Origin: JBHPGW01 sp042569785
Lineage (GTDB): Bacteria > Planctomycetota > Phycisphaerae > Sedimentisphaerales > Anaerobacaceae
Length of the DNA stretch: 64,000 nucleotides
Assembly: GCA_042569785.1 (NCBI GenBank)
Contig: JBHPGW010000003.1
Coordinates: 29,136-93,135 of the forward strand
Direction: 5' to 3'
Shown here: positions 52,689-60,805 of the stretch, piece by piece
How positions within the stretch are numbered: the stretch's first letter is position 1
How the letters are laid out: each line of letters starts with the position of its first letter
Position numbers and translations under genes: made by a program
Notes under the pieces: generated by a model
Databases searched by the model: none
The model's input: only the letters and a program-made list of their open reading frames with translations
Told to the model about the DNA's origin: nothing

Positions 52689-53954
52689 ATGTTTGACGTA
52701 GCAACAAAAACTGATCTCAAGAATAAAAGGCTAAGCCAGCAAACTGTCTCGGACACGTATAAAAACAGCTCTAAATCCATTACCTCGCCGATCGAAAAAC
52801 AAAACTTCTCTGTCGTAAAATCCAAAGGAATAAAACAGGGCGACTTGATATTGTTCACTACGCAATTGGCGGTAATGCTTGACAGTGGCGTTGTGCTCAG
52901 TGAAGCACTCGATACCATCGCGGATTCAACAAGCACAGGCAAACAAGCTGCTCTGGCACAGATAATCTACCAGGTTGCCGATACTGTCAAAAATGGCGAA
53001 CCTTTTTCGAAAGCTTTGGCTACATATCCGAAAGTTTTCAATTTAATGTTTATAAGCATGGTAAAAGCCTCCGAAGCTTCTGGTAAAATGGTCGAAATGC
53101 TAAACATTCTCAGTGGATACCTGAGCTTTGAGTTTGAAACACGCAAAAAAATTAAAGGAGCACTTACATATCCAATCATAATGGTGGTTATGTCCATTAT
53201 AGCAACTTGCGTAATGATGTTGTTTGTTTTACCCAAATTTATCAGGATTTACGAATCAAAAGGCTCTTCACTTCCAATGATCACACAGGTACTTGTCAAT
53301 TTCTCGAAGATGCTCAGCAACCTGCATGTAATGGCAATTGTTTCAACTGTAGCCACAATTGGCTTAATGGGATTCTATTACTGGGCCAGAACAAACACCG
53401 GACGCAAAGTAATAGATTACGTTAAAATAAGAATGCCTGTAATAGGAACTATGTTTATCGATCTGGTAATAACACGCAGTATGCGGATTATGTCGACAAT
53501 GATAAATACAGGGGTAAACCTTTTAGATTCGATAAAAATCGTCCAGAATTCATGTGACAATTACTTCTTCCAAAAACTTTGGGCAGACACCGCTGATAGA
53601 ATTCAGGATGGTCACCAGTTATCAGAGTCGTTATCAATAGCCGACGGACAAACCACTGCAACCTCTCAGAACAATCAAGCAACCCTGGTAAATACTTCCA
53701 AACAGTTCGGCCAACTGCGATTAATCGCTCCGGGAATAGTGCAAATGCTTCGGGCTGGGGAAAAAAGTGGAAAACTGGGATATGTAAGTGACAAAGTATC
53801 GCTCTTTTACGAAAAGAAACTTGAAGCTTCAATTAAAATTGCCACAACTCTTATAGAACCTTTAATGGTCGCTGTTTTAGGTGCTATTATTGGAACTGTC
53901 GCGATCGCGATGCTGTTGCCGGTATTCAAAATATCAAGTATCATCACCCACTAA
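52689..53954 (+). CDS. pilC: PilC/GspF-type inner-membrane platform protein
   Basis: A 421-residue protein. After about 50 variable, Lys/Ser-rich residues come the two GspF repeats: FTTQLAVMLDSGVVLSEAL to YPIIMVVMSIIATCVMMLFVLP, then ITRSMRIMSTMINTGVNLLDSI to TLIEPLMVAVLGAIIGTVAIAMLLP. It is the platform for the PilB ATPase just upstream. An insert of about 25 residues (IADGQTTATSQNNQATLVNTSKQ, split around residue 325) is not found in the other GspF-like protein of the window. The ATG at 52689 is preferred over the TTG before it. Confidence 0.92.
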   Translation: MFDVATKTDLKNKRLSQQTVSDTYKNSSKSITSPIEKQNFSVVKSKGIKQGDLILFTTQLAVMLDSGVVLSEALDTIADSTSTGKQAALAQIIYQVADTVKNGEPFSKALATYPKVFNLMFISMVKASEASGKMVEMLNILSGYLSFEFETRKKIKGALTYPIIMVVMSIIATCVMMLFVLPKFIRIYESKGSSLPMITQVLVNFSKMLSNLHVMAIVSTVATIGLMGFYYWARTNTGRKVIDYVKIRMPVIGTMFIDLVITRSMRIMSTMINTGVNLLDSIKIVQNSCDNYFFQKLWADTADRIQDGHQLSESLSIADGQTTATSQNNQATLVNTSKQFGQLRLIAPGIVQMLRAGEKSGKLGYVSDKVSLFYEKKLEASIKIATTLIEPLMVAVLGAIIGTVAIAMLLPVFKISSIITH

Positions 53955-53981
53955 TACAAATTAAGCATCCAAACAAAGCAT

Positions 53982-54272
53982 TTATGTCACTTGATCGATC
54001 TGCCACATAAATCCCTTAACACCCTCTGTGCCGAGCCTTTCACGCATTTTGCGAACTTCATTCATTAGCTGCCCTGCCTTAGCCTCATCGGTAACGATCA
54101 AAGTACTGCAATTGACACCGGGCCAAACATCACTATCAAGGTGCGGCTCACTCAAGAGCCCCTTACCCAGTGTATTCGGAAACTTCGTAAAACCATCGAC
54201 ACCGACAGATTCCAAAATATCGTTGACATCCGATTCTATTGCTGCATTGTGAACTATCAAAACCGCTTTCAT
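53982..54272 (-). CDS. PG0541-family RND-transporter-associated protein (PII-like)
   Basis: A 96-residue protein starting MKAVLIVHNAAIESDVNDILE and ending MRERLGTEGVKGFMWQID. These ends match the small PG0541 family, which has a PII-like ferredoxin fold and is regularly found beside AcrB-type transporters, mostly in Bacteroidetes. The role is unknown; the context suggests control or sensing for the efflux pump. It is the last gene of the efflux operon, 2 bases after the transporter. Confidence 0.72.
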   Translation of the reverse strand: MKAVLIVHNAAIESDVNDILESVGVDGFTKFPNTLGKGLLSEPHLDSDVWPGVNCSTLIVTDEAKAGQLMNEVRKMRERLGTEGVKGFMWQIDQVT

Positions 54273-54274
54273 GA

Positions 54275-57200
54275 TTATCCTTTGCTTTTCTTAAGCCCTT
54301 CAAAAAGACTGTAAAGTGTCGGCATCAAAACCAGCGTGATCACCGTACCAACGAACAGCCCACCAATAATCGTTATACCGAAAGGAACCCATATTTCAGC
54401 TCCTTCGCCTCGCGACAGAGCAAGAGGCGTCATCGCAAGCATCGTTGTAACACTGGTGCATATTACAGGCCGAAGCCGGCTGCGACCGCCTTGGATTATC
54501 GCGGTATAAACATCAAAACCACGCCGACGAAGAATGCCTATATAGCTGATAAGCACGATCCCATTATTAACCACGATACCTACAAGCATGATCAAAGCCA
54601 GGAAACTGACAACGCTCATCGCCTGCCCTGTCACTGCCAGTGCGATGATCACACCAACCATCCCGAACGGTATCGAAAGAAATATTATAAACGGATCGCG
54701 CAGCGACTCAAACTGTGACGCCATCACCATATAAACCAAAGCCATTCCAAGACCGACCGCGATCACCAAAAGCCCAAACGCTTCTTTACGCTCCTTTTCG
54801 GCACCGGCGAATTTATAACCAAACCCAGGCGGCGCCGGGATCTTATCCAGCGTCGCACGGACATCCTTAACTACCGAACCAAGGTCCCTGCCGCTGACTT
54901 CTGCTGAAACCGTAATATATCGAGCCTGATCTTTGCGCTCGATCTTCGTAGGCCCGACTCCAAATTCAATATTGGCTATATTGGCAAGACTAACCGATTT
55001 ACCATCACCAGCTGCCACAAGAACATCACGCACATCTTCAACACGGTCACGGTCCAACTCCCGAAGCCGAACCTCTATATCATACTCTTTGCCGCGGTCA
55101 CGATACTTCGTAGCGGTCGTACCCGCAAAGAATGTCTCTATCGTTTTACCGATCGTTCGCACATCCAGGCCATACTGCGACGCCTTTTCGCGATCGATAA
55201 CAATTTTAAGTTCGGGCTTTTCTTCCTTTCTGCTGATCTCAACATCGCTGACACCTTCTACCGCTTCTATAGCCAAAGCAACCGCATCAGCGTACTGCCT
55301 GGCGTCATCCATATCGTGCCCATAAAGCTCCACTGACAACTGCCCCTTGCCGCCAAACATTATCTCCTCAAGAGGATCCTGAGCACTATAGCGAATCGTC
55401 GCGCCAGGTATCCTGGCGGTTATTGGCCGCAACCTTTCTATCAGTTCTTCCGGCGAAGCATCGCGATCACTTTTAGATTTCAGACTTATAAACAAAAATC
55501 CCTTATAACTTTCCTCTTCTAACGCAAAATGATCCTCCGAAGAACCATAAACACCCCAGCGAATAAAACTGTCACGTCTTTCCGGCACATGCTCTTCGGT
55601 AATTTTCTGCATCTGTTCGGCAACTACACCGGTCCGTTCATACCTGCTGCCTATAGGAAGTTCGTACCACGCTGTCAATCGATTCTGATCCTGCTGAGGA
55701 AAAAACTCCGCTCCGACAAACTTCGCTATACCGATACTCCAGATAAATAAAACAATACACGACACAAAAACCGTCTTACGATTTACAAGCGAGAAATCCA
55801 AAAACTTCACATACCACTGCTCGATTCTGGCCATTGTCACTTCGCCCAACTTATAAAAGAAATCAAGCGGCGATTTTTTCACCGGCTCGGAATTGACTTT
55901 TAAAAATTTAGAGCACAGCATTGGAACAAGCATCAAAGCGGTAAACAATGACGCCACCAACGCCATAGAAACAATAGCCGCAAAAGGACCGAATATCACC
56001 GCCGCTATCCCACCGACAAATATGATCGGAGCGAAAATAGAAACCGTCGTCAGTGTTGAGGCAACAACTGCCACACCAACTTCATTAGCCCCGAAGATAG
56101 CCCCTTCTTTTGCCCTTTGACCTTTATGTCGGTGCCGATGGATATTATCAACTACTACAATAGCGTTATCCACCACAAGACCAACCGCAACCGCAAGACT
56201 GGCCAGAGTATCGGTATTGATCGTATAATCGAACAGCCACATCAGCAAAAACGTTATTATCAACGACGTCGGGATCGCGACAGCAACTATAATACTCGCG
56301 CGTAAATCTCGCAGAAAGAAAAGAAGTACGATAAATACAAAAAAGCTCGCCCAGAAAATCGTGTTACGTAAATTGTGCACCGATGCGATAATAAACTCGG
56401 AGTTATCCATAACTATCTTAGCTTCGACATCAGGCGGCAGACGTTTACGGATTTCTTCAAGTTCGGCGGCAACTCTGCCGGCAACTTCAACCGTATTTTC
56501 GCCGCTCTGCTTCTGAACAAATACCGCCATACCGGGTTTACGGTTCACACGAACATCATATGTACGCTCTTTGAAAAAGTCACGAACATCCGCGACATCT
56601 TTGAGCTTTATCCCTATCCCGTTGCGATGGGCCACGACAACCTCAGCAATCTGCTCAGGGCTGGAAAATTCTTCCGGCGTCCGCAACAAATAATCCTTAT
56701 ACCCTGTTTTCAAACTGCCCCCTGGTGTACTGATATTCTGAGCCGCAAGGATCGAGTTAACCTGTTCGACCGATATATCCAGCGCCGCTAATTTGTCACG
56801 GTCTATTTCGATCCGTATTTCACGCGAAAGCCCTCCACGAACCGCCGCCGCCGCAACACCTTTAACACGCTTTAAGGGATCAACTATTTCATCGTCAACT
56901 ATATCCTGCAGATCGGGAAAACTATCATCTGCTGTAACCGTAATGATAGCTATCGGCGCCATCGCAAGATCGAACTTGAAGATCACCGGGCTGTCGGCCT
57001 CTTCAGGCATACGCATTTCAGCAAGATCGACTTTTTCACGAACATCGTTGATCGTCTCGTCTATTTTCTCTCCCCAGTTAAATTTCAAAGTAACCGCCGA
57101 CAAGCCCTCCTTGGAAACCGATATCACCTCATCGACTCCGGAAATGGTACTAAGTGCATCCTCCAAAGGCTCGGTTATCATCGTCTCAACTTCTTCGGGG

Positions 57201-57364
57201 CCTGCCCCTTCGTAGGAGACCATCACAGAAACCGCTGGTATCTCAAGATCGGGCAACAGATCCAGCCCCAAAAGTGACATCGAGACAAGCCCCAAAACGG
57301 TTATACCGATGAAGATCATCGCCGTCATTACTGGCCTGTTCACTGAAAACTGAGCAAGTTTCAT
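54275..57364 (-). CDS. RND-type efflux transporter (AcrB/HAE1-like)
   Basis: A 1029-residue inner-membrane pump with twelve expected spans and two large periplasmic domains. The start FSVNRPVMTAMIFIGITVLGLVS, VSYEGAGPEEVETMITEPLE near residue 48, AVAVGLVVDNAIVVVDN in the fourth span (the proton-relay Asp), FVGGIAAVIFGPFA, and the mirror GIVVNNGIVLISYI in the tenth span are typical. It exports hydrophobic compounds using the proton gradient, with the adaptor and TolC-like proteins of the same operon. It overlaps the adaptor gene by 4 bases. Confidence 0.95.
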   Translation of the reverse strand: MKLAQFSVNRPVMTAMIFIGITVLGLVSMSLLGLDLLPDLEIPAVSVMVSYEGAGPEEVETMITEPLEDALSTISGVDEVISVSKEGLSAVTLKFNWGEKIDETINDVREKVDLAEMRMPEEADSPVIFKFDLAMAPIAIITVTADDSFPDLQDIVDDEIVDPLKRVKGVAAAAVRGGLSREIRIEIDRDKLAALDISVEQVNSILAAQNISTPGGSLKTGYKDYLLRTPEEFSSPEQIAEVVVAHRNGIGIKLKDVADVRDFFKERTYDVRVNRKPGMAVFVQKQSGENTVEVAGRVAAELEEIRKRLPPDVEAKIVMDNSEFIIASVHNLRNTIFWASFFVFIVLLFFLRDLRASIIVAVAIPTSLIITFLLMWLFDYTINTDTLASLAVAVGLVVDNAIVVVDNIHRHRHKGQRAKEGAIFGANEVGVAVVASTLTTVSIFAPIIFVGGIAAVIFGPFAAIVSMALVASLFTALMLVPMLCSKFLKVNSEPVKKSPLDFFYKLGEVTMARIEQWYVKFLDFSLVNRKTVFVSCIVLFIWSIGIAKFVGAEFFPQQDQNRLTAWYELPIGSRYERTGVVAEQMQKITEEHVPERRDSFIRWGVYGSSEDHFALEEESYKGFLFISLKSKSDRDASPEELIERLRPITARIPGATIRYSAQDPLEEIMFGGKGQLSVELYGHDMDDARQYADAVALAIEAVEGVSDVEISRKEEKPELKIVIDREKASQYGLDVRTIGKTIETFFAGTTATKYRDRGKEYDIEVRLRELDRDRVEDVRDVLVAAGDGKSVSLANIANIEFGVGPTKIERKDQARYITVSAEVSGRDLGSVVKDVRATLDKIPAPPGFGYKFAGAEKERKEAFGLLVIAVGLGMALVYMVMASQFESLRDPFIIFLSIPFGMVGVIIALAVTGQAMSVVSFLALIMLVGIVVNNGIVLISYIGILRRRGFDVYTAIIQGGRSRLRPVICTSVTTMLAMTPLALSRGEGAEIWVPFGITIIGGLFVGTVITLVLMPTLYSLFEGLKKSKG

Positions 57365-58551
57365 TTTAAGCCAACCTCTTCGATCCTAACTATTTCTACC
57401 TTGGCCTTATCTTCAAGATAATGCATCCCGTTAACCACAAGCGTCTCGCCTGCCTTTAAACCTTCCGTAATTTCGTACCTGTCATTTTGCTTGATACCAA
57501 CCTTGACGATACGCTTATAAGCAAGGCCTTTTTCTATAACATAAACATAATGATCATCGATCCTGCCGCCCAGAACAACGTCACGAGCGATAACAACCGC
57601 ATCTTCTTTACGCTCAGTGATCAATGTCACCCTGGCGAACATGCCGGGCTTTAAAAGCATTTCACTATTGTCAAGCCGTATCTCAACAGGGATCGTATGT
57701 GCATGTTCATCAAGAGCCGGATACACAGAATATACCTGTGCCTTGAAAAACTTTTCCGGATACGCGTCAACTTTGATTTCAGCTTCTGTCCCAGCGATGA
57801 TATGCCCAGCGTATTTTTCCGCCGCCGACACCACTATCTTAACCGTATTGACCTCAGCTATTGTTACTATTTTCTGACCGGCGTTTACAAGATTACCGCA
57901 ATCGATATGTCGAGCTGTTATCACTCCATCGATAGGTGAAACCACTGTTGATTCGCGAAGATCTATCTGGGCCAACTCAAGATTAGCCCTGGCCAGTTCC
58001 AGACTCGCTGACGCTAATTCAGCTGCCGTCACTGCCTTATCTTTACTTTGCTCGGTCGTTGAACCGTTTTCATACAAACTAACCATACGCTTCATTTCAC
58101 GATCGGCGTCGGCTAATTCAACTTCCCGGGCCTTAACCTGAGCCTGAGCCGCTGAAACCTGTGCCAGAAATACATCCTGATCGATAAGCGCCAACTTTTG
58201 CCCTTTCTTAACCCCTAAACCTTCTTCGACAATACACACCTTACCCCCTTCTAATACCGTATCTAACGATTCGACCCTCCCGCTCACCTTGCTCGTCATA
58301 TCGACAATAGATTTGGCTTTTATCCACCCACTCAACTCTATCGTTCTTTCTATCGAACCGCTGCCGACGACTTCCACTTCAACTGGAATTATTTTTTTCT
58401 CTGCCGCAATATCGCCGGCTTGATAGAAGTGCCCCGCCAAGAAAGTCAGAACGACAACCGCCGCAACTATCGCCCAGTACAATCGCCTTTTATTCAGAAC
58501 CCTCGAACCGGAAGATTCATGCCTATAAAAAAAACGCCTAATCTTTTCCAT
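57361..58551 (-). CDS. RND efflux periplasmic adaptor (membrane fusion protein)
   Basis: A 396-residue protein with an N-terminal membrane anchor (RLYWAIVAAVVVLTFLAGHFY), a lipoyl-like half around SGRVESLDTVLEGG and KVCIVEEGLGVKKGQKLALI, a coiled-coil hairpin (about 115-185, AQAQVKAREVELADADREM), the second lipoyl half STVVSPIDGVITARHID, and a beta-barrel domain. It bridges the pump and the outer-membrane channel. I favour the ATG at 58551, with GGGG 6 bases before it, over the GTG at 58575 that overlaps the TolC-like stop. Confidence 0.93.
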   Translation of the reverse strand: MEKIRRFFYRHESSGSRVLNKRRLYWAIVAAVVVLTFLAGHFYQAGDIAAEKKIIPVEVEVVGSGSIERTIELSGWIKAKSIVDMTSKVSGRVESLDTVLEGGKVCIVEEGLGVKKGQKLALIDQDVFLAQVSAAQAQVKAREVELADADREMKRMVSLYENGSTTEQSKDKAVTAAELASASLELARANLELAQIDLRESTVVSPIDGVITARHIDCGNLVNAGQKIVTIAEVNTVKIVVSAAEKYAGHIIAGTEAEIKVDAYPEKFFKAQVYSVYPALDEHAHTIPVEIRLDNSEMLLKPGMFARVTLITERKEDAVVIARDVVLGGRIDDHYVYVIEKGLAYKRIVKVGIKQNDRYEITEGLKAGETLVVNGMHYLEDKAKVEIVRIEEVGLK

Positions 58552-58571
58552 CGTTATACCCCATACAAAAA

Positions 58572-59966
58572 TCACTTGTAATTTACGAGCACGCCCATCG
58601 CCTTGTGCAGATTCAATTTCGAGATTATATGCGAGTAGATCGCCTGGTAGTAAAGCGATCTCGCCTCGGTCGAGGCCGACTCGGCATCGATCACTTCAAC
58701 CTGCGTATTTATTCCTTCCTTATAACCGACATCTGCCAGCCGACTCGCTTCCTGAGCCCTTTCGAGATTCAGCTTCTGAGACTGAACAAACTCATCTGCA
58801 TCCTCAATACTGAAAAGCGCCCTGGTCAGTTCAAAAAGTACTGTCTCTTCGGTATCGATCAGGTCGATCTGCGACTGCTTGAGCTTTGCCTTTTGCACGA
58901 TAACTTCGCCTTCACGGCTAAAACCATCAAAAAGTGTAAAATTAGCCCTGGCCCCGGCACTCCATGCCTGCCCCCATCCGATATCCGTACTGGCGTGAGG
59001 ATCGGGCCTCGACCAGTGATTACTGTAAAATCCGCTAACACTCGGCCAGAACTTACTCCTGGCTATCTTTACCAATTGCTCCTGAATTTTTATATCGAAC
59101 TGACGCTGAAAAAGGTCAGGCCGATTGGTAAAAGCTATTTTAACCGCCTCTTCCATACTTATCTCAAAACTGCTGTAAGTCAATTCGTCACTAAGTACAA
59201 CGTCACTATCCTGAGAAACACCCATCACTTTAAGAAGCTCTGCCTTCGAAATCTTTATCGCGTTTTGGTTGCGGATAAGATCAGCCTTGAAGTTCGATAA
59301 CTCGACCTGCGCCCGAAGAACATCAAAATCCGACGCCATACCCGCTGACCGCTTAGCCTTAACATCATCTAGATGCGCCTGAGACGACCGAACCGCCTCT
59401 ACGCTTATCTGATACAAATGCTGATTGAGAAGAACGTCATAATAGGTACGCTGAGCTTCGTAAATAACATCCTCAACCGCACCGCGAACCGCCTCATCGG
59501 CAAAGAGAACCAACAACTTACCCCTATCCAGCTCAGCTTCTATCGAACCGCCGGCGAATACCGGCTGACTAACAACAAGCTCTGCCGAATAAGTATCTAC
59601 AGACCCAAACGTTATCGTGCCAAGACTGCCGACCTTATCGAGACGTGTATAGTCACTGGCAATTGCAGCAGAAGGCAAAATTGCCGACAAAGACTTCATC
59701 TCTTCACCGCGAGCAACCTGTTTTTCCTCGGCAATGCGCTCAAGCATCTTATTATTCGACAGCGTCAACTTCAAACAATCTTCAACACTCAACTTTCCAT
59801 TGATACTAACCTGAGACTGCTTCTTAGCCTGCTTTCGACTCTCCCATTGACGATAAGCCTGCTGCCTGGACAAGCCCACTTCTTCATAAAACTGTTCTTT
59901 ACTCGTACATCCGCAAATCCATACAAGGCAAATCAGCAAATATATTTTGTCATTTCTCACCGACAT
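58572..59966 (-). CDS. TolC-family outer-membrane efflux lipoprotein
   Basis: A 464-residue protein. The N-terminus (KIYLLICLVWICGC then TSKEQF) looks like a lipoprotein signal, with the second Cys of CGC as the lipid site. Two repeats of the OEP helical fold are visible: LSVEDCLKLTLSNNKMLERIA and SMEEAVKIAFTNRPDLFQRQ, each followed by long helices such as QVELSNFKADLIRNQNAIKISKAELL split over residues 225-250. It forms the channel for the RND pump. It lies 13 bases behind the TetR gene. Confidence 0.92.
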   Translation of the reverse strand: MSVRNDKIYLLICLVWICGCTSKEQFYEEVGLSRQQAYRQWESRKQAKKQSQVSINGKLSVEDCLKLTLSNNKMLERIAEEKQVARGEEMKSLSAILPSAAIASDYTRLDKVGSLGTITFGSVDTYSAELVVSQPVFAGGSIEAELDRGKLLVLFADEAVRGAVEDVIYEAQRTYYDVLLNQHLYQISVEAVRSSQAHLDDVKAKRSAGMASDFDVLRAQVELSNFKADLIRNQNAIKISKAELLKVMGVSQDSDVVLSDELTYSSFEISMEEAVKIAFTNRPDLFQRQFDIKIQEQLVKIARSKFWPSVSGFYSNHWSRPDPHASTDIGWGQAWSAGARANFTLFDGFSREGEVIVQKAKLKQSQIDLIDTEETVLFELTRALFSIEDADEFVQSQKLNLERAQEASRLADVGYKEGINTQVEVIDAESASTEARSLYYQAIYSHIISKLNLHKAMGVLVNYK

Positions 59967-59979
59967 CGTCTCCCAAATT

Positions 59980-60615
59980 CTAAATTCTGATCTGTATTCT
60001 GGAAAGGAAATTGTTCTTCATTATATCCAAACGATTATCCGTAGGCTCATCAATTCCTCTGCGGGACCAGTAAGCCACAAAGGCATTGACAACCCCTTCA
60101 AGTGACAGCGACAGATACAGCGGGTCAAGCTTCTCATCGAATATACCGCTGTCGAGCCCACTTTTAAAAATATCCGAGACCTGCTTGATATAATCGTCAT
60201 ACCGCTCTAATATTTTCGCCGGCATCGAGCTGGATGGATCAAACCGACTGCCCGGCGAAGTCTCGAAAAATACACGGAAAAACCCGCGATGCTCCTGAAA
60301 ATGACTCAGCTTCAATTCTATCAAAGCACCCACCGCGTCACGAGGATCTGCCTGACTTAGAATTTTCGACTCGAACAAACCCATGAACTCATCTACGAAC
60401 TTATCCATCAACTCATGATACAGGCTCTCTTTACTGTCGAAGAAATTGTAAATTGTCCCTGTTGCGAACTCCGCTTCGGCTGCGATCTCCTCGATAGTTG
60501 CCGCGTGATATCCCTTACGCCCGAAAACCAACTCCGCCGCTTCAAGTATCTCAAGGCGACGAGCCTGACGCTCACGCTCCTTACGAAGAACCTTTTTACT
60601 TTCCTTACTTCTCAT
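59980..60615 (-). CDS. TetR/AcrR-family repressor of the efflux operon
   Basis: A 211-residue regulator. A basic N-terminal tail precedes the helix-turn-helix: RLEILEAAELVFGRKGYHAATIEEIAAEAEFATGTIYNFFDSKESLY, spread over about 18-65. The C-terminal 140 residues form the ligand domain. As first gene of the operon it most likely represses itself and the pump, and releases on binding a pump substrate. Two equal palindromes upstream (60634-60649 and 60674-60689) are the likely binding sites. Confidence 0.93.
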   Translation of the reverse strand: MRSKESKKVLRKERERQARRLEILEAAELVFGRKGYHAATIEEIAAEAEFATGTIYNFFDSKESLYHELMDKFVDEFMGLFESKILSQADPRDAVGALIELKLSHFQEHRGFFRVFFETSPGSRFDPSSSMPAKILERYDDYIKQVSDIFKSGLDSGIFDEKLDPLYLSLSLEGVVNAFVAYWSRRGIDEPTDNRLDIMKNNFLSRIQIRI

Positions 60616-60633
60616 TTTTTCCCTGCGACAATA

Positions 60634-60649
60634 ATGAATTATTGTTCAC
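60634..60649. promoter_or_regulatory. Likely TetR operator 1
   Basis: ATGAA (60634-60638), a 6-base spacer and TTCAC (60645-60649) form the same half-site plan as the second site 40 bases away. It lies 19 bases before the TetR ATG and near the -10 region expected from TTGTCA (minus strand, 60664-60659). An overlapping CAATAAT-GA-ATTATTG palindrome covers 60629-60644. Confidence 0.6.
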
Positions 60650-60673
60650 TTCAATAACTGACAATTCTTTTGC

Positions 60674-60689
60674 ATGAACTAGTATTCAT
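60674..60689. promoter_or_regulatory. Likely TetR operator 2
   Basis: ATGAA (60674-60678), spacer CTAGTA and TTCAT (60685-60689). The centres of the two sites are 40 bases apart, close to four helical turns, so dimers would sit on the same face of the DNA. The site is between the divergent efflux and dockerin-protein genes and could affect both. Confidence 0.6.
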
Positions 60690-60791
60690 TCTAAAACAAA
60701 TCCGCCCCGCTGTCAATGTTTTTTATTTTTTTCAGCGTAAAAACCTTGACTTTTTGCCAAAAAAGTGACAAATTTTACACATATCACAGCA

Positions 60792-60798
60792 AAGGAGG
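60792..60798 (+). promoter_or_regulatory. Strong ribosome-binding site in front of a CTG codon
   Basis: AAGGAGG, a near-complete anti-Shine-Dalgarno match, ends 7 bases before CTG at 60806. No ATG, GTG or TTG is in frame within the next 39 bases, and the signal peptide begins right after the CTG. Confidence 0.75.
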
Positions 60799-60805
60799 AA
60801 AAAAG

